NCBI GenBank assembly: GCA_026874595.1
Contig: CM049310.1
Coordinates: forward strand, 51,910,558 to 51,974,557
Source of the DNA: Sipunculus nudus
Lineage: Eukaryota; Annelida; Sipuncula; Golfingiida; Sipunculidae
Direction: 5' to 3'
DNA length: 64,000 bases
The position numbers and the translations under genes are program-made. The notes beneath the pieces are model-generated. The model saw only the letters and a list, made by a program, of their open reading frames with translations. It was not told the DNA's origin and searched no databases. Numbering within the stretch: position 1 is the stretch's first letter; each line of letters opens with the position of its first letter. This document shows positions 13,601 through 24,179 of this stretch, one piece after another.

Positions 13601-16600
13601 TTGTTTCCAGATGATAACTCCAGATTGAATTGACATATAGATTTCAAACATGACTTACAAATGGCCCACCACTAAAGAAAGAACCTGTATGATTTTTGGG
13701 TCATGAGGTCAAAGGTCAAGGTCACAAGCCCTACTTATTTAAAAAGATTATGGCTGCATTTTTAGCCAAGCTCTTCATCCCAAACTTTCAATCTTGCACA
13801 GTTGAGCTGACTCCCTAGCATGGGGAGAGCATAAATGAATTTGGGGTCACAAGGTCAAGGTCACAGGTGCCATCTGTTCACAAATTAGTTTCCAGATGAC
13901 AACTCCAGTTTAATTTGACATATTGGTTTAAAACTTATATATGGCTCACAACTAAAGTAAATACCCAGTCGATTTTGATGTCCAAAGGTCAAGGTCACAA
14001 GACTCATGTCTTTAAAATGAATGTGTATGAATTTCAAGCCAAACTTTTCATCACAAACCTCTTCAAGATATTACTCACAGGACGATAGGGGAAGATTCTT
14101 TTTGATTTGGGGTGATAGGGTCAAAGGTCAAGGCCACAGGGCCCATGCATTCACAAATTTGTTTATGGATGATAATTCTGCTTTGGATAGACAGATTGGT
14201 TTCAAACTTGATCTATAAATGACCCACCACTTAAGTAAGAAACATTTTGATTTTCAGGGTCCAGAGGCCAAAGGTGAAAATACAGCTGAGCATCGAGACC
14301 TCTGGTTGATAAATTATGCCTTGGTCAGGGCGTGAAGTTCCTATTTTCGGAGTATATCCTATTTTTTTCCTATATTCAGGAAAAACTCCTATTTTTTGGG
14401 CAGTATGTGTTTTATCACATTTGATTACTGTATTTTGGTCAGGAAATCATACATTTTCTCACATTAGGAATATCTTGCCATCATTATAAACCTATGACTC
14501 TAGAACAGTGTGTTATGAATTTATTCAAACATTCCAGTGTACAAAAACTGGTTGTATCTAAGGAGGCTTAGTTACTTATGGTTTCTATAACAGGGAATTT
14601 GAATAATGGATGTGTTTTGCATCTTGACTCCAAACCTTTAAGTAAACTGATGTAATAGTTCTTACATATTTACATAATTCATTCTGTGTGATTAGATAAT
14701 ATTTTGTTTTCAATTTTCACCACTGTGATGTCAGTGCTAAGCTTAGCTTGTGGACAATGACTGAAACAAAAATCTGATTATGCTCCTGAAAAGAATGAAC
14801 TATTTGTTGCTGTCTTTGTTTTATATCTTTTTTAATGAATGAGAGGAATTCGCTTTGATGAAGTAAGGACTTGTTTATGAACGAAACATTTCTTCATTGC
14901 AGTATCCTCTAAATAACTATCATGATCATGCAATTAACATAAAAAATACGGGCTTCAGAATCAGTGGAGTTTTGGTATTTATTAAGGCCTTAGGTTAAAT
15001 TATATCCAAGTACCACAGTTTAAAAATGTCATTCCTGTTGTTGTTAACATTTTATGATTTGACAAGTAGAACAGTTGTCTGTAGGTTGTAGATCTGTGGA
15101 GGGATGATAAAGTGACAATACAAGGTAAACATTTTAAATCAAAGGCTTGGATACACAAGCAGTTATCTGATGATATTTCATCCTAATCTCTAGAAGCATC
15201 ACTGGTGCTTACAGTAACTATTGAATGTGTTCACTGGGGAGGTGAGGGGCCAATACATCCCTCTTTCTTGCAGTTTATCTAAATCTATTTTAACTTTTGC
15301 TAAAGATACGTACAATTAAAATAAGTATAGTGACAGATTGGAAGCTTTTGACTTTCCACAAATGATCAGGTTGTTCTAACACAAAATTCCACAATGAATG
15401 GTAAATCAAAATAAACAATAAGAAATCAGCTACTCAGAAGTTCAGGAATGTGTACTTTTTTTACATGCTATTGTAAGAATACAGGAACTCTTGTTGGAGG
15501 CAGTTAAGATCATTTCAGACTGTTTAAGGATCATGATAATGTAGTGATGTATGCCCTGAATATTCTTTAAATGATCGAAGGAATTTTTGCCCAAAATGCT
15601 CCATTTCATTGCATATTCTTAAGAATAATAATAGATATTATTTATATAGTGCCAATTCTCTGATTAGTTGGCCTTGCAGTAAACCCCCCCCCCCCCACAC
15701 ACACACACACAGAGTATGGACTACCTCCTCAAAAGTCCTTCCCCATTAAACATCATGTTGTTATATATCTGAAAGCAAAAGAAAGTCCTGCAGCATATTA
15801 ATGGATGCTACTGTATGTTAACCATTGGTACATCAGACATGTATATGTATATGAAGACTTTCTGATGTACATATGTAATAAACAAAGTCGCTGAACCTTC
15901 CCATAGGGAGGAAAAAGTGCTTATTTTTTGTCACACCAAGAGAAAAAATCTTTTGTCGTGAAGTAAAAAACAATATCCCCCACCCTAGGAGTGTTGTTAA
16001 ACAACAAAAGGTTATTTTTGCAGACTAGAGTGGCCGTTGGGGGTTCACTAAGGCCGTCTTGTATACAAAAATATTCCTGTTTTTTCCTATTTTAACAATG
16101 AAATTCCTATTTTTACTCTTGAAATTCCTATTTTCCTATTTTTTGACCATCATTTCCAATTTGATGCCCTGCATGGTACAAAACAGTCATATAGTAGGAT
16201 TCTAAAAAAATACTCATGCAGCAGTTATATACTCCAGTCATCCAATATCTCCTTTCTTGTAACTGCTGCCATGTTTAGCAAGATTCTGGGTTGACCACCA
16301 AGATGGGCACTGTGCAAAGAATTGTAATCAGACCAATGAGAACCTGGTATTTCATTGTGCATCCAGCTCCAAATTTTAAACTCTCAACACCCACTCTCTT
16401 TGGTTTGAAACACCGGTTTTGGCACAGGGCTAAGAATCAGACCAACGAGAGCTGCTTTTTGGTCTGATCACAATTCTTTACTAAGTGCACACCCTGGTGG
16501 TTTTACTGTAACCCAGAGAAACTTGCTCTACAAAGCAGCGGTTATAACAAAAGGAGACCTGGGACAACTTCTGTGTCAACTAAGGAGGATAAGTATAAGT

Positions 16601-19600
16601 AAATCTCATGGGTTTTTGAAATAACTGACTTTCAGGACATAGATGTCAAGCTCAAGGAGTGGCAGAGGAACCATGCAGAAGTGTCCATACCTCTCAGAAT
16701 GTCTCCAGCTCCCCGGGAGACCAAGCAGCACATTCCAGATGAAGAGGTCTCATTTGGGGAAGCAGCCAGATACTCCAGAGCGCCAGACAGGTGGGTTATG
16801 TCGAATTAGAGAAATAAGGGTTTTTAGCTCAGCAGACTATAAGTCATCCGAGCTATAGTCGTTGTTCATTGTCTGTTGTCCATCCGTCCGGATGTCCGTC
16901 CGTAAGACTGGCACGTTTCGACACCATTGGACCTACGAATCTGAAATTCGGCATATAGTTAGATGTCCCCAAAATCTCCCCAAAATTGGGTCAATAGGAC
17001 TTCCTTGCTACAAGATATTAAAGAAAAACCTCAATTTTTTAGTAGAAATCTATTTTCACACTTCAGGACTGCCTCATATCAAAACCACTCATCTGGTTTT
17101 CTTCATATTTACCATAAATAGTCCTCTATATAGTTCCTATGTACATGCCAGAAATTAAGTCAGTATTATTTAATTTAAAAAAGTTATGGGCCCAAACATA
17201 ATGGACTTTGTAAAAAAATCAGGATAGATATTTGGTCACTTAAGACCAAAAGTGTTAAAGGTAGGGACTTTTTTTCAGTAATACAACTTTAATTAATCAA
17301 AATTTAATTGTATACCAAAAATTAGATCAAAATCTGTTAAATTTTTTGTAAATATTGGCAAAAATATAAAATTGGTACCTTAAATTTTGCCCAAGTTTGA
17401 CCATGGCACGTTTTTTTCCTGTAACTGCTGTGGATTAAATTTTCAAGGCATGTTTTTGTTACCATTTCAACTGTTAACACCAAAAATTTGAAACCAGTAG
17501 ATCTAAAACTGTAGATTTTATTTAAGTTTTCAAGCACCATGTCACATATTGTTTACATTGAGCTAGTGTTATGCAGTTTGCTAGAGCTCTGCTCCCCAGC
17601 TTCAGCTCTAAGTTCCTTAAATTTGGCATACAGTTAGATGTCCCCCAAATCCCCTACCACACCAAAAGTTTGGTCACTAGGACTGCATTCCTTTGAGATA
17701 TTAAGAAAAAAACTTCATTTTTCCATTAAAAACCCATTGTTACACTTTAAGACTGCCTAATATCAAAACCACTGATCTGACTTTGATCATATATAATATA
17801 CATATTTTTCTATACATTCGCTATGCATATGCCAGAAATGATGTCAGTATTGTGTAATTGTTTTAAGTTATGGGCCCAAACATAATGCACTTTGTAAAAA
17901 ATCAAGAAATATATTTACTCTCTTAACATGAGAATTGCTGAAGGTAGAGATTTTTTGCCAGGGATATAACATTATTTAATCAAGATTCAATTGTATTCCC
18001 AAAATTAGTTCTGAATTTTTCAAATTTTATAAGTTATTAGCATAAATATAAAACCAGTTCTTAAATTTTTCCCAAGTTTGGCCATGGCATGTTTTCCCCC
18101 TCTAAGCACTGTTGATTTAATTTTCATATCTTGCACACGTAAGGGTTTTAGCTTCTAAATTCTGAAGTTATAAAAGGAATTGATCAAAAACTATCTTTTA
18201 TGAAAGTTTTTATGAGACCATATCACACCTAGGCTGTACTGAAACCCCTCTTTATGTCCCCACATTGACCTTTTAGGCCAATTATGCATGCTTGAAGCGA
18301 GGCACTCAGCAACCAGCCAGCTTTTGGGTGGCTTCAGCTGGGTCTAACTGTCCAACCCCCTTCTCTAGTATTTGTTTAGGCCATAAACATAACAATACAC
18401 TTTTTTTTTAAATACTTGGTTTATGATAAGAACTTAAAAAAAATAAATGAAGGAATTTATAGATAATGAGTTACGGGGAATTACCTTGCAATTACTGATC
18501 ATTTATGGATCTTCCATGGATGGCCAAAATTGTATTTCAAATGACACCATGCAGTCACCATTGGGTATTTTTCATTTCAACCATAAAAATGAAAAATAAG
18601 TAATTAAAATAAATTGTTGTTTACTATTAGGGATTATATGAAGCAAGATAATGATATACAAGGATGCAGTTGATTATGGTATATTAAATTAATCTAAATT
18701 TCAAGGTCTTTTCCAGGTGTTTAACTTGTTGTTTATATTTATTACAAAATTAAAATGATAAATATGTCAAAATTTAAAATATTACTCAGACAAGTGCTCA
18801 TTAAAGATTTTGATTTGTTTGACTTATAACTCATGGTTGTATCAGTTGTTACATGATACTGGCTAAATAATCAAAATTTATATTGCTGATCCTTTATTTT
18901 AGTTCATAAAATAAAAAATTCCCAACTCCAGTTTGCTCGTGGTATAATATATTGGGTGTTTTGATCCTTGGATTAATTTTAACACATGTATAAGTTTCAT
19001 AGCTGCGATTACTTTTCTTTTTTCCTGATACCATTTAAAAAAATATAAATATTCAAATAAATATAATAAATATGTCAAAACTTTAAAATATTACTCAGAC
19101 AAGTGCTCATTAAAGATTTTAATTTGTTTGACTTATAACTCATGGTTGTATCAGTTGTTACATGATACTGGCTAAATAATCAAAATTTATATTGCTGATC
19201 CTTTATTTTAGTTCATAAAATTAAAAATTCCCAACTCCAGTTTGGTCATGGTATAATATATTGGTTGTTTTGATCCTTGGATTAATTTTAACACATGTAT
19301 AAGTTTCATAGCTGCGAATACTTTTCTTTTTTCCTGATACCATTTAAAAAATATAAATATTTAATTTTTTCCTGTTAGTGCTGTGGATTTAATTTCACAG
19401 CATGTACACATTAGCATTTCATCTGTTAAAATCTGAAATTTGAAACCCAATTGATCAAAAACTGTAGTTTTCATTCAAGTTTCCAAGTACCATGTCTTCA
19501 TTGTTTACATTAGGTCAGTATAAATGCAGTGTACTGGGCAGTTACATAACACCTTCAGGTCTGACCTACTGCAATCGTGAGTGTCTGGGTCAGGCTGGGT

Positions 19601-19625
19601 CAGGCAGTAATTACCAGAGAGCCTC

Positions 19626-19656
<31 letters not shown>

Positions 19657-22600
19657 GGCAGTCTGGCTCTCTCTTTCTCTCTCTCTCTCCTGCTTTTTCC
19701 CTTTCTCTCTCCATCTTTCTTTCTCTCTTTCTCTCTCTCTCTCACCCTAATTGCCTCCCTTCCTCCCTCCATCCCATTCTGTTGACAGGTACTATAAACT
19801 AGATACATTAGCTATAAATGTTGATGCAATTTAGAAATGTGAAGCAACTGAAATATTCACAATCACATGTATGTTATACTGTAAATTTATAGTAACATTC
19901 GTAAACCTGGATTAAAATTATGTAATGAAAAAAAGGAATAAATGCAAATATTTCATCATATTTTTAAGATTTTAACCTTCCAGGTGGTTCAGTACTGTTG
20001 ATCATTTGTCCATAGGTACCTATGTACATGCCAGAAATTATGTCAGTATTGTGTAAAATGTAGAAGTGAGGGGCATCAAAATAATGTACCTTGTCAAGAT
20101 CGATCTTGTCAAGATATCATGTCATACAGTCACAAATTCATAAATCCCCTCATCAGCATAGTTAATCATAACCTTGTATCTGTCAAATTGAAATCTTGCA
20201 GTTTTCCATACACTATAGATCCTTCAACAAATAGCCTTATCATCATTATACCACTGCTAAGTATACTGTCATTGCATTCATATTTGCTCAAATAAATTGC
20301 TTTTTTGACCCCACCCAAATAAATAAGAAATAAACCACTATGTTTTACTCCATATTAATCCATCAGTCAGGTTATTTCAATTATCATTTACTCACATATT
20401 ACATTATATTCCTTTATAAAAGCCCAACATGACCATGATATTCATAAGCTTCATCTACTCAATATAGTATCTCAATGGTGATACATTTATAGTCCAGTCA
20501 TGATCAGCTGAGCGCCGTGACCCATGGGTCCCTTGTTTTGAATTGGAGGAATTACTGATATGTTAGATGAGAAGAATAAGGGTTTTGTCAAACAGGAGGT
20601 ACAAGGATTATGTCTAATTAGAGGAATACGGGTTATGTTGAATGGAAGGAATAAGGAGTATGCTCATGTATACAGTATTTATGTATGTTGGATCATGCCT
20701 GTATCATTTACTGTCTGCGGAATAAAAAAATGATGGTGATCATTCAAGATGAGTGATGTGTTATTTTTAATTGAATCGATTTATGGCTTGGATAATTAAA
20801 GATGTTATTTGTAATTGATTTGTCTCATTGTGTCAAGAACCTTTAGCAGATTGATTATTTTGATTATGGCTCTTAATCAAGAGTAAAAGAATGTAATTGC
20901 TGGGTAATTTATTTCCTTTTTCAGTGTAATTGTAATTACAGTTGGTCTTATTATTGTAATTGAAGCATTTTCATGTAATTGTAATTGTAATAAAAAAATT
21001 TGAATGCAGTTGACCCTGGTAGTTAGTGGAATTGAGGTTTTGTGTTAAATGGCGGGAGAAATTTAGAAGCCATGGAAGCTATTAAGGCCTTGGGCCAAAA
21101 TTCTTAGATGAATTTTAAATTATTCACAAATTCTGTATTTGCATAACCCTCTGACCCAGTTGGAACCAGGAATTCTTGTCAGTATTAAGAATTTCTCTTG
21201 ATTTTAGTTAATTTTTAAAGAGAATAATTAATTGATATTGGTTGCAGAATCATGTTTGTTTCATGATTTTTTAAAATGGAGAGGTATCGTTGGTACATTT
21301 TATGGTGGGGAAAATTGGAATTCTTAAGCATGTATGAATTTCTGTAATTGCTGCCCTTGTATATTTTTAATATGAAAAAAGATTGTGAATTGTTCAATAC
21401 AAGTCATCATCATAAAAAAATAACATGGTCTTTGAATGATCGGCAGACTTGAGGCCAAAAAAAATAAAAGGTAGCCTATGGTTCTCAGGCACCGCCCGCG
21501 TCAGTTTTAACCCCCCCCGCATCAAAATTTTTATTTTGATTTTTATCTTTCAAGAATATAAGTAAAACAATTTATATAGTGCTTTTACCTGTTTAGCAAA
21601 AAAAATTTCAAGTTTTTCCCTGATCATATAACATTTTTATCAAAATATTCAAAAAAAGGTCAAATATAAAATACCGCCCGCTCACACTGATTTATGAAAA
21701 AAGTGCCAGAGAACCACACCTTATTCGTTTGGCCTAATAGGCCAATTTTTAAGTTACTAGGGCAACTTCAGATTTCATTGCACATCAGTGGCTTTTTCGG
21801 AGGAACAGTTTATGATTCTGCTCACAAAAGTATAAAATTACGCTGTATTTCAGAATATTGAACTTTGCTAGAGTGTGAAAAAACGTGCTCTTTTAATCTC
21901 CAATGCTGGGAAAGCTGTCAAGTTTGAAATGACTTCTTTCCCCCAGAAGTATAGCTAACTTTCTGTGTCCCTCGATAAGTGAACAGCCATTCTTGTTTAT
22001 TTTTATCTGACTGGTACACTTTCATGTCTTCAACGTAAAAATTAACAGTATAATGTTCTGTCCTGGGAAATCAGAAACCAGGGAGAGAAATGGTTTAATG
22101 GGTTTTGAATAACTCATGCAAAAGGTGACCTTTGAATGGTATTTTAACATTGTCACACTATATTTCCAATCTGATATCAAGAATGTAATTTTTATTTTGT
22201 CAGGAAAGTATGTCTAAATACTGTCCATCTAATATTTAGTCGTAGTGTTTTTTATTTGACTCTGAACTTCAGAAAAAAAAGGTTTTTATATATCACTTTG
22301 ATGGCTAATTTGGACTGAAGTTTACTTCCATGGCTTATGCAAATTTGGATGGCCAGAAGTCTCCGAGTTGGCTGTGCGCAAATGCATACATCACTCGGGA
22401 ATACTATGGCGTGTCTGGTAGACCTACATCCCTTCAGTATTATATCATATAGATAACGTGAAAAAAAAAATAAAATAAAAAATGCATGATATAGATGAAT
22501 TTACGTCTCCCGAGGTGTTTTCAATCCCTTTTGCACAGTTTTGCACCATAGCTGTAATGCTTCATTCCTGTGACTCTTTATAAATTGTTTTATCATATCA

Positions 22601-23149
22601 CATTACAGACACGGGAGCCGTGACAGGGTAGGTGCAAGAGCTGGTGAAAGAAAACAGACTCCGCCCTTCAATATCGCCAGGGAAATTGAAAGAGAAAAAG
22701 AAAGACAGCATCGAAGGGACCAAGATGCAAGGCACCGGAGTCGAAGCAGAGAAAGGAAAAAACGGTCAAGCAGCAGAGAACGCCACCACCACAAGTCCAG
22801 AGATGGTCGTGGTTCCAAATCAAAAGACTCACGTCACGCAGACCGGGATTCACATCGTGGCAAGGAACACAAACGATCTCGGAGCAGAGAAAGAAAACGT
22901 TCACACAGCAGAGACAGGCGGAGGTCGCGCAGTCCACATCGCAAGAGTTCCCACAGTGATGACAAGGCTAGAGATCGGAAAGCTAACAGAAAAAGGTCAA
23001 GGTCACGGGAGAGGCGACGGTCAAGATCACGTGAAAGGAAAAGGTCAAGAGAACAAACAAAGCACAGGCACAGGGAATCTTCTTTTGAAAGAGACCTGAA
23101 ACGTGAAAGGGAAAGACAAAAACAAAGATTAAATGAAAACGGAAAATAA
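4539..23149 (+). CDS. PRPF38B: PRPF38B, pre-mRNA-splicing factor 38B (7 coding exons, 418 aa)
   Basis: Join 4539-4694, 5132-5200, 9875-10026, 10360-10420, 12618-12740, 16636-16790, 22609-23149. The joined frame is open from ATG to TAA and encodes 418 residues. Residues about 8-187 form the PRP38 domain, with WGNEKTMNLN, YFKVNLFELKTYHEVIDEIY, EPWEKGSRKTAGQTGMCGG, RGVGAGGIVSTAYCILYKL, SPYIRGLGFMYIRYTQPPSD and LFPRIPVPIQK, all closely matching the vertebrate protein as I know it. Residues about 240-418 are rich in RS, RE, RD and KR, as in SR-type splicing proteins. The vertebrate protein is longer (about 546 aa) because its RS tail and N-terminus are longer. Known role: nuclear, spliceosome-associated PRP38-family protein. 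The ATG at 4539 has G at -3 and G at +4, and an in-frame TGA lies at 4524. All introns are GT-AG (437, 4674, 333, 2197, 3895 and 5818 bp). Confidence 0.95.
5132..5200 (+). CDS. PRPF38B: PRPF38B coding exon 2 (residues 53-75)
   Basis: The 69-nt exon encodes VNHLEPWEKGSRKTAGQTGM followed by CGG. The acceptor is TTTCGTTTCAG and the donor is GGG|GTAAGT, phase 0 at both ends. The motif matches the most conserved loop of the PRP38 domain. It is too short to stand out as an open reading frame and was found by homology to the flanking protein. Confidence 0.93.
6045..7787 (+). mobile_element. Nested Helitron-like element with tandem-repeat core
   Basis: Interrupts the 5633-9250 element; the homologous uninterrupted site is in intron 5 near 13487-13500. 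Subterminal inverted repeats are TGTATCCGCCAAAA (6044-6059 region) and TTTTGGCGGATACA (7740-7754 region). The left end folds into a hairpin (GTATCCGC ... GCGGATAC). The right end carries GTAGTCG ... CGACTAC followed by CCGTATTCTAG|T. Read as a Helitron, the ends obey A|TC ... CTAG|T with TC at 6048 and CTAG at 7781-7784. Non-autonomous: no Rep/helicase coding sequence. The tandem-repeat core resembles bivalve pearl/CvA/HINE elements in design. Confidence 0.7.
6261..7660 (+). repeat. Five tandem copies of a ~280-bp satellite unit
   Basis: Unit starts (CATAAACCCATATATCTC or its derivatives) lie at 6261, 6541, 6821, 7101 and 7380, giving periods of 280, 280, 280 and 279, with the array ending near 7658. 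The first three copies are nearly identical and the last two are more diverged. Each unit has two GGTGGCGCCACC-type palindromes and a GTCCATCTGTTCATCTGCC segment. Confidence 0.9.
7980..9170 (+). repeat. Diverged tandem units with AAGGTCAAGGTCA motifs
   Basis: AGGTCAAAGGTCAAGGTCA or close variants occur near 8000, 8138, 8282, 8420, 8567, 8731, 8855, 8999 and 9147, roughly every 140-150 bp. They are followed by ACAGG and alternate with GATAACTCCAG and CCACCACTAAAGTAAGAAC blocks. The same module recurs at 13706-14280. Confidence 0.7.
9351..9652 (+). mobile_element. GGTTCTCAGGC MITE, copy 1
   Basis: About 300 bp with ~30-bp terminal inverted repeats: GGCCAAAAAAG ... TGGTTCTCAGGCAC at the left, and GTGCCTGATAACCATACC followed by a T-run and GCC at the right. 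The interior (TGTTTCGATAAAAATGTCATATGATCAG, GCATGAAAATAACA and GCGGGG) is shared with three other copies. It sits 222 bp upstream of exon 3 and has no coding capacity. Confidence 0.75.
9875..10026 (+). CDS. PRPF38B: PRPF38B coding exon 3 (residues 76-126)
   Basis: Begins VRGVGAGGIVSTAYCILYKL after the acceptor GCGTTTACAG and ends GFMYI plus AG, the first two bases of an Arg codon, before the donor GTAGGA. This is the helical core of the PRP38 domain. It lies downstream of the 4.7-kb intron 2 that holds the nested repeat. Confidence 0.95.
10360..10420 (+). CDS. PRPF38B: PRPF38B coding exon 4 (residues 126-146)
   Basis: Starts with G, completing the Arg codon, then encodes YTQPPSDLWEWYEPYLEDDE up to the donor GAG|GTATGT. 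The acceptor is TTATTGTTATACAG. The YTQPP(S/T)DLW motif is characteristic of PRP38-family proteins. Confidence 0.95.
10421..12617. other. PRPF38B intron 4, no feature recognised
   Basis: AT-rich, with poly(A) and poly(T) stretches and no repeat matching the other families in this window. Open frames here show no recognisable similarity. Confidence 0.4.
12618..12740 (+). CDS. PRPF38B: PRPF38B coding exon 5 (residues 147-187)
   Basis: Acceptor TCATCTGCAG, donor AAG|GTGCGA, phase 0. It encodes ELDVKAGGGHTMNIGEMLRQ and then WLVKLEWYATLFPRIPVPIQK, the C-terminal part of the PRP38 domain. The frame stays open past the donor for a short way, but the downstream residues have no resemblance to the family. 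Confidence 0.94.
13047..14305 (+). mobile_element. Helentron/HINE-like element, intron 5 copy (uninterrupted)
   Basis: Starts with TTTTTAGCTCAGCTGACT and immediately AGTCAACTGAGGT, forming a left-end hairpin. It ends with CAGCTGAGC (inverted relative to the start) and a weak AGACC-TCT-GGTT hairpin. Co-linear with 5633-9250 but lacking the 1.7-kb insertion, so it supplies the pre-insertion sequence. Contains one GGTGGCGCCACC at 13393-13404 and GGTCAAGGTCA-rich units at 13706, 13848, 13987 and 14119. Confidence 0.7.
14320..16180. other. Intron 5 remainder; possible degenerate DNA element
   Basis: CCTATTTTTT-rich blocks occur at 14336-14400 and 16075-16145. CAGGGCGTGAAGTTCC near 14326 is weakly inverted as TTTGATGCCCTG near 16165. 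No clear target duplication. A C-run followed by (CA)n lies at about 15685-15712. Otherwise nothing recognised. Confidence 0.3.
16636..16790 (+). CDS. PRPF38B: PRPF38B coding exon 6 (residues 188-239, linker)
   Basis: Acceptor GACTTTCAG, donor CAG|GTGGGT. It encodes DIDVKLKEWQRNHAEVSIPL and then a Pro/Glu-rich linker ending YSRAPD plus AG of an Arg codon. The linker diverges from the vertebrate sequence, so the call rests on frame continuity (phase 0 in, phase 2 out into exon 7) and good splice sites. An overlapping ATG-started frame at 16643 is a shadow. Confidence 0.88.
18760..19373 (+). repeat. 308-bp direct tandem duplication
   Basis: TATGTCAAAA begins at 18763 and again at 19071. The two copies differ at only a handful of visible positions (for example TTGCTCGTGG against TTGGTCATGG), so the duplication is recent compared with the surrounding module repeats. 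Confidence 0.85.
19619..19745 (+). repeat. (CT)n/(CTTT)n microsatellite inside the HINE-like element
   Basis: CTCTCTTTCTCTCTC-type run just upstream of CATTCTGTTGACAG. The equivalent tract at about 32138-32182 precedes the same CATTCTGTTGACAG landmark in the intergenic copy, so it is part of the element. Frames read through it on both strands are low-complexity artefacts. Confidence 0.85.
20540..20660 (+). repeat. Degenerate minisatellite split by the element insertion
   Basis: Units of ~25-30 bp of the type GAATTAGAGGAATAAGGGTTATG occur here and also immediately before the insertion at 16791-16822 (GGGTTATGTCGAATTAGAGAAATAAGGG). The element therefore landed inside this array near the exon 6 donor. 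Confidence 0.5.
21453..21734 (-). mobile_element. GGTTCTCAGGC MITE, copy 2 (inverted)
   Basis: Left GGCCAAAAAAAATAAAAGG ... GGTTCTCAGGCACC and right AAGTGCCAGAGAACC ... GGCC. The interior reads in the opposite sense to copy 1 (GATCATATAACATTTTTATC). Located in intron 6, 874 bp before the final exon. Confidence 0.7.
22609..23149 (+). CDS. PRPF38B: PRPF38B coding exon 7 (residues 239-418, RS-rich tail and stop)
   Basis: Acceptor TATCATATCACATTACAG. The first base completes an Arg codon, then HGSRDRVGARAGERKQ, REIEREKERQHRRDQDARHR and repeated RSRSRER, RDRRRSRS and RKRSRSRERRR blocks follow to NENGK and TAA at 23147-23149. No ATG occurs in this frame, so start-to-stop ORF calls show only wrong-frame products, such as a 155-codon shadow at 22632-23099. 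Arg/Ser dipeptide tails of this kind are typical of spliceosomal SR-related proteins and are phosphorylated in characterised family members. Confidence 0.94.
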
Positions 23150-24178
23150 GTATATTAAAAGAGTCCATTTCTGTATAATTTAAAACACATTGCAGTTTTT
23201 AAAGTGTCGTTAATATCTGAGGAAAGACAAAAAGGAAATGTAATGATAAAAACATGAAAATAGGAAATAGCCATATTTTTTAATATTGTTCTAACTTAAT
23301 GTCCAATCTACGCATGCAGTGGCCACTGGAAAATTATGTACACATGGCAAATCGCAGTGAACCATTGTTCGTGTTTAGAGTTACCATTAAACGCACTGCG
23401 AAGGCCAGTTAAGGGGATTCCTGGATGTTCTCTTGTATTGTTATGGGTTACAAAGCATCCTCGGCGAATAGAACCAATCGTTAACGCATTTATGTCACAT
23501 GGATTTTGTCAAGAATGACAGTCTGTCAAAGCATACTTTTATAAAGTAACTTGTAACAGACATCTAAGATTATGGCACGCAAAAGCCATTGATGCCTTGA
23601 GAGCCGATTTTAACGGCAGCAGTTAATCTGTATGTTTGTGGGTAGGTTTGTTAACATACTAGCGAGGAACCTCCAGGCCTATTAAAACTGATGATCTGGT
23701 TTGACAGCTTTTATCCTTTTATATGCAGTTTTATACTAAAACACGGGCAATGAAACTCAAATCTGGATACCTGCACCAATCTTATTGATGCAACTGAACA
23801 ATAAATAAACCGGCAGTCTTTGGATCCTTGTTGTTGTTCCGTGGGCACTCTATCATGCCTCTGGGACAGGATGCACGAGGGAGAGAAAAGTTATTTGGTT
23901 GTGATGTCACACTGTTAAAAAGGAACCATATTATTTCGTGCTCCTGTATTCCCGAAGTGCCCATCTCCATTCACACGAAGAAACCAGTAGCCGTTGCAGG
24001 CTAAAGTAGCCTGAACATATTCTCCTGGGGCTATCCATCCACGTCTTAGCTGTCGACACATGGAAACCAAATCGATGTTCCAGACCATCCAAGGAATAAA
24101 CCACCCTTGTTAATACTTTGAAGTGTTTTAAAATCAAATCTCAGCAGATTGTGTTACCTTTTTGTTCCCTACAATAAA
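23150..24178 (+). promoter_or_regulatory. PRPF38B 3' UTR region with candidate poly(A) signals
   Basis: Candidate cleavage signals downstream of the TAA are ATTAAA at 23154-23159 (very close to the stop), AATAAA at 23800-23805 and AATAAA at 24173-24178. The last is followed by GT/T-rich sequence. Which one is used cannot be decided from sequence alone. No coding sequence is recognised in the interval. Confidence 0.4.
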
Positions 24179-24179
24179 G

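Larger units (their letters stand above)
16821..20545 (+). mobile_element. Helentron/HINE-like element, intron 6 copy with expanded internal repeats
   Basis: The left end TTTTTAGCTCAGCAGACTATAAGTCATCCGAGCT forms an imperfect hairpin. The right end (20504-20538) reads TCAGCTGAGCG, then GACCCATGGGTC (a perfect palindrome) and CCTTGTTTT. Compared with the 31282 copy, it holds extra units: a ~675-bp module twice (landmark GGCATA-AGTTAGATGTCCC at 16946 and 17621), a 308-bp direct duplication and a further partial module at about 19370-19560. No coding capacity. It inserted into a short minisatellite. Confidence 0.7.

Noticed and set aside
14326-16172. hAT element suggested by CAGGGC...GCCCTG
   Set aside because: Inverted similarity is weak beyond six bases and the flanking 8-mers do not match convincingly.
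19505-19808. Frames encoding SLSLSL or EREREK repeats
   Set aside because: Translation of a (CT)n/(CTTT)n microsatellite on either strand.
22632-23099. 155-codon ATG frame rich in T, G and K
   Set aside because: It is the +1-type shadow of the PRPF38B RS exon; the spliced frame gives the proper RS tail and stop.
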